Notes: generated by a model from the sequence alone, not told the origin. A DNA stretch of 64,000 nt from DASQZK01 sp963763215 (GCA_963763215.1 CAVXNX010000009.1:171204-235203); one strand, 5' to 3'; positions 1 through 10,811 are shown, numbered from the stretch's first letter. Made by a program: numbers and translations.

Positions 1-1955
1 GGATATTCTTCTGTGCGTCGTAGACCTGGATGATCCGGTCAATTTTATTGACTGTGTTCCGGTAATAGGCTTCGAAGGAAACGTAGGATTTTCCGAATGT
101 TTTCTGGTAGCCGAGTTCATAGGAATTCAGGTACTCCGGGAAGAATGTTCGGATCCCCGCGCCGGACGGTGTGAGCATCGATATAGGTGATGAACGGTTC
201 AAGATACCATCCCCGTGGACGGTTGATTCTCCGGCTGTAGGAGACCATGACCTGGTGACCGTTCTCGAAGTTGCGGGCCAGGTGCAGAGTCGGGAAAAGG
301 TCGAAACGGTTAATGGTGGAAGGTTTTTCCGCGCGGTCGTCTTTTATGCGCCGGTCGGTGTATTCTCCTCTCAGTCCGGCCTGGAACTGGTAATTCCCGA
401 TCTTGTTGCCATAGGTGGCGTATACAGCCTGGATATCGCGGTAAAATTTGTTTCCTGTTGAGTAGGTGGGATCCGGGATCCACTGGTTGGCAGGGGGGCT
501 GTCGGGCTGATACCGGAAAAAGTTAAAGGCTTCATACTCGTCATCGATCCTGGTCTGGTAACCGGCCTGGAAGCGTCCGTCATCCCCGAGGGGTTTGGTG
601 TAGTCGACCTGGGCACGGAACTCATGTTCGTCGCCGGGTGAGGTCGATTTGGTTCCGAAAGCGGAACGTGAAGAATCGCTGTCATCCATTCGGTAATCAC
701 TTCCGGTGGGGTATTCATACTGAAAATCACTGTCATTCCCCTTTTGTTTTGAATAATTGGCGTAGGCAACCAGCTCATGGCCCTTGTCATCGAATTTATG
801 TGTGAACGAAAGGTTGGCATTGTAATAGTCTCCCCCGTGGGTGCTGTTATTGTCGCTTCGTGTATACTGGTCGAGTATCCCTGGCTGGTTATAATAATGG
901 ATCTTCTGCAGCCCGCCAAACGCAAACTGGTGGTTCCCCAATTCCCCGGTGAGCGAGATCGTATTCTTATCGTTGAGATAATAATCCAGTCCGAGTTTTC
1001 CTTCCCGTCCCTGCCGGCTCATATTCCGTTCACCGACCTTATCGTTGAAATTTGTCGTATCATGCGAGGTGATCTGGCTGTTAAACAGGTAAGAGCCATT
1101 ATAATGATTGTCCTGGTAGGTAAGTCCGCCGTAAACATTGAACTTTTGTGTCCGGTAGCTCAGCAGGAAATCACCGGAATATTTATCATTGGTCCCCAGT
1201 TTGGCATTGAAAACACCCGATAATCCCTGCAGTGCATTCTTCTTGGTAATGATATTGATGATACCCGCCATTCCGTCGGGATCAAATTTCGCACTCGGGT
1301 TGGTGATGATCTCGATATTCCGGATGGCGCTGGCCGGGATCTGCTGAAGGGCGTCGCTTCCCGACAATGGAGTGGGCTTGCCGTCAATGAGGACGGTAAA
1401 ACTTGTACTTCCCCTCAGGCTGACATTCCCGTCGATGTCGACGGAAACAGAAGGCGTATTCTGCAGAACATCTGCGGCGGTACCGGTAGAAGCATTGATA
1501 TCTTCACCGACATTGATCACTTTCCGGTCGATCTTGTATTCGACCCTGGGCTGATCGGCAATCACTTCCACCTCATCGATGTTCTGTGAGGCCTCGTTCA
1601 GGATGATTGAGCCGGCATCAAAGGAACTTTTCTCGGAGGTGATCAGGACATTGCTGACCATCTTCTTGTTGTAACCCATGAAATTGGCAACCAGGTAGTA
1701 TTTTCCGCCGGGTACGCTCTTCAACGTAAACGATCCATCGGGTCCGGAGATCCCACCGGTAACGAGAGTGGAATCTTTAGCCCGGTAAAGGGCAACGCTG
1801 GCAAACTCCATGGGCTTCTTCGTCTTGGCATCGATAACCTGGCCCTTAATGGTTCCTTCAGGGGCTATCCCACTACGGAGTGGATTGGCCGGAGGTTGTG
1901 AAAAAATGGAAATGGACAACAGACATACTATTCCTGCTAATAAAATCTTTTTCAT
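1..1955 (-). CDS. TonB-dependent outer-membrane receptor, partial, one frameshift
   Basis: Predicted outer-membrane beta-barrel that imports a ligand using TonB energy. The start chosen at 1955 opens a signal peptide (MKKILLAGIVCLLSISIFSQ); an open frame continues upstream to 2078, adding 41 charged residues that do not look exported. A carboxypeptidase-regulatory-like domain follows (GTIKGQVIDAKTKKPMEFAS), then a plug domain (DVLQNTPSVSVDIDGNVSLRG, GIINIITKK) and barrel strands of the OMP_b-brl_3 type. The frame hits a stop at 117, but removing one C from the CCC run near 140 restores a normal continuation (PEYLNSYELGYQKTFGKSY) to the window edge. The C-terminus lies outside the window. The ligand cannot be told. 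Confidence 0.85.
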
Positions 1956-2194
1956 TCTGTTCTTTTGAAATTTGCTTGCCAGATTTATAATACGCTCAGC
2001 AGATTCTTCCCTCCGGCGATCATCCTCTCTGAGTTCAAATTCTGTTTGATCGTTTACTTGCTTAGACAACATATTCATGCTATTTATTCAACACGAGGCA
2101 AAAAAAAATGTTTATCCCAGTAAATCAGTAGGATGCCCGAAAAAAAGGGTGCCAGGTACAACTTTATGCCGGTCGCGATGAACAGCTATCAAAG

Positions 2195-2221
2195 AAATTC
2201 CCCGGCATGACCGGGGAATTT
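2195..2221 (-). terminator. Intrinsic terminator downstream of leuA
   Basis: A perfect 11-bp stem (AAATTCCCCGG / CCGGGGAATTT) with a 5-base loop. Read on the minus strand it is followed by TTTCTTTG-like sequence, a short T-rich tail. It lies between the leuA stop and the receptor gene, so it most likely ends the leuA transcript. The symmetric arms could also work on the plus strand. Confidence 0.65.
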
Positions 2222-2345
2222 GTATAATTCGTTAAAATTTTCCTGATATGCCGGGGAGAGGAAAGAACCATCCCCGTCGTGGCGTTAAAAAATTGTTAAT
2301 CAATATTTTCCGTATTCAGAACCGGGATAACACGTTCCGAAAGAC

Positions 2346-3845
2346 TCAGACGATCTGGCTGAGTGCATCGATATAAGCTTCCACCGATGCCGTCACGATA
2401 TCGGTTGAAGCGGAGAACCCGTAATACATGACACCTTTATGTTCAACCTGGACATGAACTTTCCCGAGATCGTCACTGCCCTTGGTAATGGCCTGAATGA
2501 GGAATTCCTCCAGTCTGACTTTTTTCGAGACGATTTGTTTCACGGCGCTGAAAGCAGCATCGATCGGGCCATTGCCAAGGCCGTTGGCGGTTGATTTCTG
2601 GCCGTTGATCTCCAGGGTGACCGCTGCTGTGGGAAGCGTGCCTTTACCGCATATGACCTGCAGATTCCTCAGGTGGATCCGCCGCGACTCTTCCTTAGCT
2701 TCCTTACCGGCGAGGATCATCAGATCATCGTCGGTGATATCTTTTTTCTGATCGGCCAGGGTGAGGAATTCATCGTAAATCTTTTCGATTTTCTCCTTCG
2801 GCAGCTTGTAACCGATTTTTTCAAGCCGGTGCCTCAGTGCTGCCCTTCCGCTCCTGGCGGTCAGCACGATCGCTGATTCATTGACGCCAACGCTTTTCGG
2901 ATTGATGATCTCATAATTTTCCCTCTTCTTCAGCACACCATCCTGGTGGATCCCCGAGGAGTGGGCGAAGGCGTTACGTCCGACGATCGCCTTGTTAGGT
3001 TGCACGGGCATGCGCATCAGGTTGGAAACCAGCCGGCTCGTCCTGTAGATCTTCCGGGTATTGATCCCGGTGCCAAGATCCAGGTTTTTGCGCGATTTCA
3101 GGATCATGACCACCTCTTCGAGCGAAGTGTTCCCGGCCCTTTCCCCGATACCGTTAATGGTGACTTCCACCTGGCGGGCACCGTTCATGACACCGGCAAT
3201 GGTATTGGCTGTGGCCATTCCGAGATCGTTATGGCAATGGGTCGACAGGATGATATTGTCAACACCTTTGACATGCTCCTTGAGATACAGGATCTTCTTC
3301 CCAAACTCTTCCGGGAGGGTATACCCCGTGGTATCAGGTATATTGACCACGGTGGCCCCGGCCTTGATGACGGCTTCCACAACCCTGGCCAGGTACTTGT
3401 TCTCGGTTCTCCCGGCATCTTCTGCATAAAATTCGACATCGTCAACAAAAGTACGGGCATATTTCACGGCTTCAACGGCCCGTTCGATGATTTCCTCCGG
3501 GTTGCTGTTCAGTTTATGATAGATATGGTAGTAGGATGTCCCGATGCCTGTGTGGATCCTTCCCTTTCGGGCAAACTTCAACGCATCGGCCGCCACCTCG
3601 ATATCTTTTTTGACCGCCCGTGTCAGTGCACAGATGGTCGGTTCAGTGACCGCCTTGGAAATTTCGATCACCGAGTTGAAATCACCCGGACTGGAAATCG
3701 GGAAACCAGCCTCGATGATGTCCACACCCAGCTCTTCAAGCGCCTTTGCCACTTCAATTTTTTCAACGGTATTCAACTGGCATCCGGGAACCTGCTCTCC
3801 ATCCCTCAGGGTGGTATCGAATACATAAACTTTGTCTTTTGCCAT
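2346..3845 (-). CDS. leuA: 2-isopropylmalate synthase
   Basis: First committed step of leucine synthesis: acetyl-CoA plus 2-oxoisovalerate gives 2-isopropylmalate. The 499-residue protein begins with the HMGL-like TIM barrel, with DTTLRDGEQ near residues 9-17, a metal-binding HCHNDLG near 200, GIGERAGN near 232 and HSSGIHQDG near 295. A C-terminal LeuA dimer domain of about 130 residues follows, the usual site of leucine feedback. The length is normal for the bacterial family. The gene stands alone, with a terminator downstream and a 300-bp AT-rich region upstream, rather than inside a leuBCD operon. Homocitrate or citramalate synthases share the fold, so the assignment is by overall similarity. 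Confidence 0.85.
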   Translation of the reverse strand: MAKDKVYVFDTTLRDGEQVPGCQLNTVEKIEVAKALEELGVDIIEAGFPISSPGDFNSVIEISKAVTEPTICALTRAVKKDIEVAADALKFARKGRIHTGIGTSYYHIYHKLNSNPEEIIERAVEAVKYARTFVDDVEFYAEDAGRTENKYLARVVEAVIKAGATVVNIPDTTGYTLPEEFGKKILYLKEHVKGVDNIILSTHCHNDLGMATANTIAGVMNGARQVEVTINGIGERAGNTSLEEVVMILKSRKNLDLGTGINTRKIYRTSRLVSNLMRMPVQPNKAIVGRNAFAHSSGIHQDGVLKKRENYEIINPKSVGVNESAIVLTARSGRAALRHRLEKIGYKLPKEKIEKIYDEFLTLADQKKDITDDDLMILAGKEAKEESRRIHLRNLQVICGKGTLPTAAVTLEINGQKSTANGLGNGPIDAAFSAVKQIVSKKVRLEEFLIQAITKGSDDLGKVHVQVEHKGVMYYGFSASTDIVTASVEAYIDALSQIV

Positions 3846-4123
3846 GACCTAAATATTAAATAAAAAAAATACCGGAAGGAGAAGTCTCATTCACCAACCG
3901 ATAAAATTGTAATCATTCTTGCAAAAAAAGTAATAATTATCTTAAAAACCCAGATTTGAATTAAATAATTAACAAATATTTACACAAACAGTTTAGGAAT
4001 AATCAGTGAATGTCACAAACAGAAGCCGTACCGCAGGGACAGGAAGGGAACAAAATTTCCGGCCCCTGCCGCGATGACCGGGAGTGGTCACATTCATTGT
4101 TGATCCACTAATCCGTGTATAAA
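3846..4123. other. AT-rich gene-free spacer upstream of leuA
   Basis: This stretch lies between the leuA start and the flavodoxin terminator, both on the minus strand. It is AT-rich next to leuA (TAAATATTAAATAAAAAAAA) and probably holds the leuA promoter and leader. I saw no convincing TAnnTTTG box, no riboswitch and no leucine-rich leader peptide. Confidence 0.5.
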
Positions 4124-4150
4124 AGGGGCAGACAAGATCTGAATGCCCCT
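4124..4150 (-). terminator. Intrinsic terminator after flavodoxin
   Basis: On the minus strand AGGGGCA pairs with TGCCCCT across a 13-base loop and is followed directly by TTTTAT. It sits 5 bases beyond the flavodoxin stop codon. Confidence 0.75.
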
Positions 4151-4155
4151 GGTGA

Positions 4156-4665
4156 TCAGGATTGGAGTTCAGACTTCAGTTGGCTGACCCAGGCCTGGAT
4201 CCGTTCCTTGTTTTTCGAAGCCTGGTTCTCATAATCGATCGCCAGTCCGCAGAACCTGCCATCCCTCAATGCCCGTGACCCTTCAAAGGTGTAATCATCG
4301 GCGGAAGTATATCCGACAAGCGTCGCTCCTCTTTCCTCGAGGAATTCCGCCATGATGCCGATACCGTCGACGAAATTTTCCGGATAGCCTTTCTGATCGC
4401 CGAGACCGAAAATGGCGACCGTCTTGGTTTTCATGTCCGCCTCTTCGAGATCGGGAAGAAATTCATCCCAGTAATTGGGCAGTTCGCCGTCGAACCAGGT
4501 CGGCACACCCAGGATGATGTTATCATACTCAAGGAATTTATCGGCACTGATTTCTTCGGCGTTGAGCATATCGATGGAATCGTCGCCGAAGGCATCCTTA
4601 ATTTTCTGGGCAATTTTTGCCGATTTCACTGTATTGAAACTGTAAATGATCGCTGTTTTTTTCAT
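4156..4665 (-). CDS. fldA: Long-chain flavodoxin
   Basis: Small FMN electron carrier of the cytoplasm, probably serving oxidoreductases when ferredoxin or iron is limiting. At 169 residues it matches long-chain flavodoxins and carries the family core (GVPTWFDGELPNYWDEF near residues 54-70, FGLGDQKGYPENF near 92) and the C-terminal region with LRDGRFCGLAIDYEN. The N-terminal FMN phosphate loop reads YSFNTVKSAK instead of the common T/S-x-T-G-x-T pattern, which is a deviation from textbook flavodoxins. It is a single gene with its own terminator. Confidence 0.85.
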   Translation of the reverse strand: MKKTAIIYSFNTVKSAKIAQKIKDAFGDDSIDMLNAEEISADKFLEYDNIILGVPTWFDGELPNYWDEFLPDLEEADMKTKTVAIFGLGDQKGYPENFVDGIGIMAEFLEERGATLVGYTSADDYTFEGSRALRDGRFCGLAIDYENQASKNKERIQAWVSQLKSELQS

Positions 4666-4726
4666 GCGTTTATGAGGATTTTCACGGTGATTTCTGAATT
4701 ATCCGTTGATTTGAACGTGATGCTTC

Positions 4727-6793
4727 TCAATACCCGATCAATTCCCGGGCGGCATCCAGAATCTTTTCGGTATTGGGAAGGATGGCCTTTTCGAGGATCC
4801 TGTTAAAGCCCACCGGGGTAAAGGTCGATCCGACGCGTTTTACGGGGCCGTCGAGGTATTCAAAGGCTTTTTCATTGATCAGGGAAACCACTTCACCGCC
4901 AAAACCGGCAAAGACCTTATCTTCATGGACCACCAGTGCCTTACCGGTTTTTTTCACCGTCGCCAGGATGGCCTCCTCATCGAGGGGATTCAGTGATCTC
5001 AGATCGAGCACTTCGGTGCTGATGCCAGCTTCGGCAGCAAGTTTCTCTGCAGCCTCCAGGCACATATGGGTAGTGTTCCCGTAGGTGATCATGGACAGGT
5101 CGGTCCCTTCCCTTCTGATCCGGGCTTTTCCAAAGGGGACTTCAAAATCGTCGGGCACGGGCGTGGCGGCTTTCGGACTGTTATAGAGTGCTTTTGGTTC
5201 CAGGAACATGGTTATTCCTCTCGAGCGGATGGACATCCGGAGCAATCCGGCGGCATCATCGGCAAAAGAGGGATAAACAACGCGCAGGCCGGGCAGGGTG
5301 GTGAGCGTCCCTTCAATGGTTTGTGAATGGTACAATCCGCCGCCGATATATCCTCCCGAGGCCAGCCGGATGGTCACGTTCGGTGAGAACTTACCATTGC
5401 TTCGCCAGTAATCGTGTGAAGAATCAACGAGCTGTTCCATGGCCGGCCAGAAATAGTCGGCAAACTCGGCTCCTTCCACCACGATCCGGATCTTGTCGTT
5501 GAAACGGCTCATCCCGTTGGCTGTGCCCACAATATAGTCTTCAGCGATCGGGGCATTGAACACCCGTTCATTCCCAAACTCCTGTTGCATGCCTTTGGAC
5601 ACGTTGAATATTCCACCCTTATCTTTGTTGGCAATATCCTGTCCCCAAAGAAAGGTATCGGGGTTATGATGGAATTCGGCCTTCAGCGTCTGGTTGAGCG
5701 CTTCGATGAATTTCAGCTTGTCGCCCTGAACATCATGAAGTCCTTCAGGGTATTTTTCCGAAACGTAAGGATCAGGGACTACAAATTTAAAGATGGAAGC
5801 CGGGTCGGGATCGGGGGATGAAAGGGCGTTCTTATGGGCTTTTTTGACCATGTCTTTCATCTCCGCCTCAATGGCCGTGAGTTCTTCCTCGGTGAACCGG
5901 TTATAGCGGACCAGCATTCTCCTGTATTTGGCCAGCGGGTCGTACTGCTGGACGTAGTTCATCTCATAGTCATCGCGGTAGAGTTCGTGCCTGTCGGAGT
6001 TGGAATGGGAATGAATCCTGACGCAGTTGGCCTGAACGATGGCCGGAATCCCGTGTTCCTTGATGAATTCCTTGGCTTCGGACATGACGTTCATCGAATC
6101 GAAGACATCTTTACCGTTACAATGGAAGATGGCCAGGTTTTTGAAACCCGTGAAATTATTTGCCACTTTCCGGTTGGCTGTCTGGTCGGCTTTTGGCACC
6201 GAAATTCCATAGCCGTTATCCTGGAAGACGAAAAGAACCGGGAGCTCTTCAGTGGAAGCCCCATTGATGGCTTCGTAGACATAGCCTTCCGAAACGGAAG
6301 ATTCGCCCTGTGAGCTGATCACGATCCCCCCCATGCCATATTTTTTCATCGCCCGGCCAACGCCGGAGGCTTGCTGGGCATGGTTTCCTGTGCAGGAGGA
6401 TGTGTTATGAATGTTCCATTCGGGCTTGGCAAAGTGGTTCGACATATGCCGGCCCCCGCTTGCCGGGTCGGCAGCTTTGGAGATGCCGTTCAGGATGACT
6501 TCATCGGCAGTGAGTCCTGCCGATATGGCCGTGAGCATATCCCTGTAATAGGGGAAAAGATGGTCGTTTTCCCTGTCGAAGACCTGGCCAATGGCAAGTT
6601 GAATGCCATCGTGACCGGCAAAGGGTGCGTGATAGGACCAGCCGATCGCCTGCTTGAGGTAGTTCGGCGCCCGGTCATCGAGGATACGGCCAAGGGTCAT
6701 CAGCCGGAACCATTTTTCGAGAGTTTCCTTTTCGGTGTGCTTAATATGATATTTTTTTTGTCTGGACATATTCTGAAGCAATTTTTGGATCAT
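4727..6793 (-). CDS. 2-oxoacid dehydrogenase E1, fused alpha and beta subunits
   Basis: Thiamine-diphosphate-dependent decarboxylating component of a branched-chain-type 2-oxoacid dehydrogenase complex. The 688-residue protein joins both usual subunits: residues ~1-340 are E1 alpha (TPP-binding region with SQGESSVSEG and QDNGYGISVP) and ~350-688 are E1 beta (FLWGQDIANKDKGG, VFNAPIAEDYIVG, and a C-terminal transketolase domain with VHEDKVFAGFGGEV). Its ATG overlaps the stop of the E2 gene as TAATG, so the two are translationally coupled. Substrate (branched-chain 2-oxoacid or pyruvate-like) cannot be fixed from sequence alone. The E3 gene is not in this window. Confidence 0.85.
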   Translation of the reverse strand: MIQKLLQNMSRQKKYHIKHTEKETLEKWFRLMTLGRILDDRAPNYLKQAIGWSYHAPFAGHDGIQLAIGQVFDRENDHLFPYYRDMLTAISAGLTADEVILNGISKAADPASGGRHMSNHFAKPEWNIHNTSSCTGNHAQQASGVGRAMKKYGMGGIVISSQGESSVSEGYVYEAINGASTEELPVLFVFQDNGYGISVPKADQTANRKVANNFTGFKNLAIFHCNGKDVFDSMNVMSEAKEFIKEHGIPAIVQANCVRIHSHSNSDRHELYRDDYEMNYVQQYDPLAKYRRMLVRYNRFTEEELTAIEAEMKDMVKKAHKNALSSPDPDPASIFKFVVPDPYVSEKYPEGLHDVQGDKLKFIEALNQTLKAEFHHNPDTFLWGQDIANKDKGGIFNVSKGMQQEFGNERVFNAPIAEDYIVGTANGMSRFNDKIRIVVEGAEFADYFWPAMEQLVDSSHDYWRSNGKFSPNVTIRLASGGYIGGGLYHSQTIEGTLTTLPGLRVVYPSFADDAAGLLRMSIRSRGITMFLEPKALYNSPKAATPVPDDFEVPFGKARIRREGTDLSMITYGNTTHMCLEAAEKLAAEAGISTEVLDLRSLNPLDEEAILATVKKTGKALVVHEDKVFAGFGGEVVSLINEKAFEYLDGPVKRVGSTFTPVGFNRILEKAILPNTEKILDAARELIGY

Positions 6794-8157
6794 TAGACGG
6801 TTCGGTTAACATCAAAATTTTCAATATAATCAGCGGCTTTTCTCAGGTAGGCTCCGCCGAGGGAGCCATCGATGATCCTGTGGTCATAGGTCAGTGACAG
6901 GAACATTTTATGGCGGATGGCGATCACGTCACCATCGGGGGTCTCCAGCACGGCCGGTTTCTTTTCAACAGCGCCGATGGCGAGGATAGCCACCTGTGGC
7001 TGGTTGATGATGGGTGTGCCAATCGTGTTCCTGAATGAGCCGAAGTTGGTCACGGTGAAGGTCCCGTCCTGGATCTCGTCAGGTTTGAGGCTGTTGGTCC
7101 GGGCGGCATTGGCAAGCCGGTTGAGTTCCTGGGTGATTCCCAGCAGGTTAAGGTTGTCGATGTTCCGGATGACAGGGACAATGAGATTGTTGTTCGGCAG
7201 GGAAACGGCAACGCCCATATTGATCCGTTTTTTAACAATGATCTTTTCTCCGTCGACGGATGAATTGATCAGGGGGAAATCCTTAAGGGCTTTGGCAGCG
7301 GCCTCGAGGAAGACCGGAAGGTAGGTTATTTTCAGTCCTTCACGTTTGAGGAAATCATCCTTGATACGGTTTCTCCAGTTCACGACATTGGTGACATCCG
7401 CTTCGAGCATGTTGGTCACATGGGCAGAGATCTGCTTGGAACGGACCATATGTTCGGCGATAAGCTTACGCATGCGGTCCATCTGGATGATCTCATCCTG
7501 TGCCGAAACGGAAACGGAAACCTTTGGTCTTTCGGGGACAGGTGAGGCTACCTGAGCGGCTTTTTCATGCGTGGAGGCCGTCTTCACAACTTTTTCCCCC
7601 GTGGACTCCCGCGAAGCAAGATAATCAAGGATATCCTTTTTCTGTACACGTCCATTGAGACCGCTGCCCTGGATGGCATCGAGTTCGGACTGGCTGACGT
7701 GTTCTTCTTCGGCAATTTTCCTGACCAGAGGGGAGTAAAACCGGTCACCCGACCGTGAAGCCGGTGCTTTGGCCGTTTCTTCTTCAGGAGCTCCGGACAC
7801 TGCCTGCGAGTCCTGGAGAAGAGGCCCCGGGACGGGTTCTTCCTCGGCCAGGACTTCTTTTTGCGTGGCTCCCTGGATAACGGCGGTTGTCACCTCCTCT
7901 TCAGTGGCAGCCATGGCTTCGGTATCGATGACGGCAATGACCGAACCTACCGCCACCGTTTCGTCCTGTTGATACATGAGTTTTTTAACAACGCCTTCTA
8001 CCGGGGAGGGAATTTCGGAATCAACTTTATCGGTGGCAATTTCCAGCAGGACATCGTCCTCCTCTACCTTATCCCCTTCTTTCACAAACCACCGCGTAAT
8101 CGTTGCTTCTTCAATACTTTCTCCCATTTTGGGCATTACAATTTCAAAATTTGCCAT
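6793..8157 (-). CDS. 2-oxoacid dehydrogenase E2, lipoamide acyltransferase
   Basis: Transfers the acyl group from lipoamide to CoA and forms the core of the 2-oxoacid dehydrogenase complex. It has one N-terminal lipoyl domain with the modified lysine in EIATDKVDSEI (Lys44), a linker rich in Ala, Pro and Glu, a peripheral-subunit-binding domain near residues 140-180 (YSPLVRKIAEEEHVSQ), a second flexible linker and a catalytic domain ending with the active-site motif DHRIIDG. The 454-residue length is normal. It is the first gene of the E2-E1 pair. The 269 bases upstream should hold the promoter, but I could not fix a box there. Confidence 0.88.
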   Translation of the reverse strand: MANFEIVMPKMGESIEEATITRWFVKEGDKVEEDDVLLEIATDKVDSEIPSPVEGVVKKLMYQQDETVAVGSVIAVIDTEAMAATEEEVTTAVIQGATQKEVLAEEEPVPGPLLQDSQAVSGAPEEETAKAPASRSGDRFYSPLVRKIAEEEHVSQSELDAIQGSGLNGRVQKKDILDYLASRESTGEKVVKTASTHEKAAQVASPVPERPKVSVSVSAQDEIIQMDRMRKLIAEHMVRSKQISAHVTNMLEADVTNVVNWRNRIKDDFLKREGLKITYLPVFLEAAAKALKDFPLINSSVDGEKIIVKKRINMGVAVSLPNNNLIVPVIRNIDNLNLLGITQELNRLANAARTNSLKPDEIQDGTFTVTNFGSFRNTIGTPIINQPQVAILAIGAVEKKPAVLETPDGDVIAIRHKMFLSLTYDHRIIDGSLGGAYLRKAADYIENFDVNRTV

Positions 8158-8426
8158 AGTTCATTTGTCGTTTTAAGGCTTATAAAAAATTTGGGTTTTG
8201 CACGAAGCGCTATGTATACATCAATAAGGTGTTATACATTCTAAATTAGAAAGTGATGGATCTGAAGTCCATTGAAGGATAACAACAAATGAAATAAATT
8301 GTTTAAAGGTGCTGACCGCCGGTCATATCGCGGATCCTGCGGATCCAAAGGGATAGAGACTGAAGGTCAGAAATATGCGTTGGTCTGCTCCTGAAAGGCC
8401 GGGAAAGGAATAATGCGGAAGGTCTC

Positions 8427-9335
8427 TCAGATCTCCTCATCATCACTGCAGAAGGAGACTTCCAGGACCAGCGGATCCGCGCCAGCCGTCCTGTCGTATG
8501 CCGATTCACTGGAACCGGTGCTGATCCGCCAGACATCAACGTCAGGAAAGCGGGTTGAGAGCAGGACGCAGCTCAGGGCATGAACTTTGGGTCCGAGGGG
8601 AGCAAGGATGACATTATATTTAAGCCGCAGATCGAGACACAGGCTGGTCAGCAGTTCATTGATCCGTGGTGAGATTGTCCAGGGGATAGTTGATGAGGTT
8701 CCGGACCTCCACCCCGTTGATGATTTCCTGGTTCATCCGGAAGACGCTTTCCACATACTGGGTGTCGGGCGCAGGATCGGCATACATGAGGCAGGTCATA
8801 TCGGGTTTGACTTTTTTTTGCACATATTCGGCCCTCCCCTTTTCATAACCGAGGCCGATGACCAGTGCCGTGGGTTTGGAGGGATCGAACTTCTTCATTC
8901 CGACATGGATGGATTCGGCTTTTTTGGGACTTTTCACTTTTTTGGGAGCATTGAAAGAAGCCGGCGTATAGGAAAAGAAGGCTCTCACGGTATGAAACAG
9001 GCTCTCATCGCTGACGAAATAATTGATGATGGTCGAATACCACAATTTTGTCATGCAACTGTAATCGATCAGGATATTCAGATCCTTCTTCCCGGTATCG
9101 AAGATGTTGTCGTTCAGGAACCTGTCGAGGCTGGTACTGTCGTTGCCGGATAATCGAATGAAGCTGAAACCGTGATCCTGGAGGATCTTGGTTATTGTGC
9201 TTGCGGTGGAGTTCATTCGATTTCTCCTTGAAAGCAATGGCGATCTTTCCTCCCGGCACTGATACTGAAATGTTCGAGCAGGTAGGTGCAACGTTTTTCG
9301 TATCCGGCAGCAACGATGAAAATATCGAAATGAAT
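8427..9335 (-). CDS. Unrecognised alpha/beta protein with two GYEK motifs, three frameshifts
   Basis: I do not recognise this family. Joining the frames by removing one base at each of three sites (near 9275, 9190 and 8670) gives one continuous protein of about 300 residues, with GYEKRCTYLLEHFSIS near the start, IDYSCMTKLWYSTIINYF at about one third, GLGYEKGRAEYVQKK in the middle and ILAPLGPKVHALSCVLLS near the end. The alternation of hydrophobic strands and helices suggests a Rossmann-like fold, and the two GYEK motifs suggest two related lobes. No ATG is present at the start of the N-terminal frame; an ATT at 9335 or an upstream codon after another frameshift is possible. It lies upstream of the E2-E1 pair on the same strand with no evident functional link. 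Confidence 0.6.
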
Positions 9336-9469
9336 TGACGTTAATGCGCCGGGGTCTGTCTGTTCAGATTTGATAAATTCCATCCTCTGGTATACTGCTT
9401 ACAGAGGCTAAAATTATCATAATTCGGTCAGGATGCAAAAAAATTAACAGGGCTGAAAGGCGCATCAGG

Positions 9470-10811
9470 TCAAAGTTCAGGATTCAGGGGTGGAACATCG
9501 CTGATCGGACCGGGTGTAAAGGTCTCTTTCACGGCAAAGAGGTCCTGGTCGGGCCATTCTTTCATCCGGTAGGTGGCCGCGAAGATGATCCGTGCCAGGT
9601 TATGATGGATCCGGACCTGTTTATAAGCGGAAGTATTCAGCAGGACGATCCAGTTCACCCCGTTTTCAAGGCGAAGGATCAGAGCCGTCGTCCCTGACAA
9701 GCGTCCCGGTGCGCCACCAGGTTCCGTAGTTATCGGATCCCCTCCAGCCGAAAAGGCCTGTCCCCGCTTCCATGGGATCGGTCATCATGTGAATGGTTTC
9801 ATTCTCCAGGATATCGGGTTTCCCCTGGTGGCCATCGATAACGGCAATGAACCTGGCCAGTTCAGGGGCAGATGCGACCCATCCGCCGGCCGCGCCAAGG
9901 AGTTCGATATTATCTCCGCCGTAGACGGCGGGAACCATCCTCCCCGACCCATCAAATTCAGGGACATTGGAGGAGCCGGCAGGTTCATAGTAACGGACTT
10001 CATTGGGATATTTTTCGTAGTAATGGCTGTGTCCGATGTGCATATCATTAATGCCAAGGGGCTTGAGAATATTCATCACGACATAGTCCTCGTAGGGAAC
10101 GCCGGTTTTTTCCTGGATGATTTTGCCAAGCACGGCATACCCGAAGTTGGAATAGGAATAGGTGGTTCCGGGATCGAATGAAAGGGGTTGGGAAAGCACA
10201 TAACGGATCACCAGGTCCAGGTCGGCCGGGGGATCGGCATGCATTATCCGGGCAATGTAGAGGGAATTGAACATGGGATCCCCTTTCATCCGGTCCCATC
10301 CGCCGGTATGATTTAAGAAATCGCGGATGGTGATCTGCTCCACCCGCTTATCCTTATAATCGAGAAATGCGCTTTCATTGAGGATCCCTTCAGGACCGAA
10401 AACCGTTTCATCAAGATCCAGGACCTTCTGTTCATAAAGCTTCATAATGGCCACGGCGGTAATCAGTTTGGAAACGCTGGCAATCCGAAAGAGATGGCCG
10501 GGCTGCACTTTTTCTCCCGTTTCTTCATTGGCATAGCCGAATCCTTTGGCATAAACAAGGCTGTCGTGAATGGTAACGGCCACCGATGCGCCTTTGATCT
10601 GGTACTTTTCCAGGAACGAATTCATCAGGACATCGACCTGTTCGGTATAGCCGAAATCGGAATCACTGTTTTCCAGATTAAGGGCGAAGGAAATATTCTC
10701 ATCCTGAATGGTGCTGTTGGACGTCACTTTATCGGAGAAGCTGAAAGCGATTTCACCAAAGAAAAAGATAAAGAAAAAGAGTACGAATTTCACCAGGAAA
10801 TTTGCTCTCAT
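9470..10811 (-). CDS. Secreted serine hydrolase, beta-lactamase class C family, one frameshift
   Basis: Predicted exported penicillin-binding-protein-like hydrolase, likely a peptidase or esterase. A signal peptide (MRANFLVKFVLFFFIFFFGE) precedes the beta-lactamase domain, with the nucleophile motif SVSK (in FRIASVSKLITA) and the second motif YSYSNFGYAVLG. The first frame ends at 9666; removing one base near 9690 joins it to a second frame ending at 9470 (SGTTALILRLENGVNWIVLL), giving about 446 residues, a normal length. A candidate promoter box lies at 10850-10857. Confidence 0.8.

Noticed and set aside
2946..3863. A 305-codon plus-strand ORF opposite leuA
   Set aside because: It is a mirror frame of a clear leuA gene. 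The other long antisense frames in the window were dropped for the same reason.
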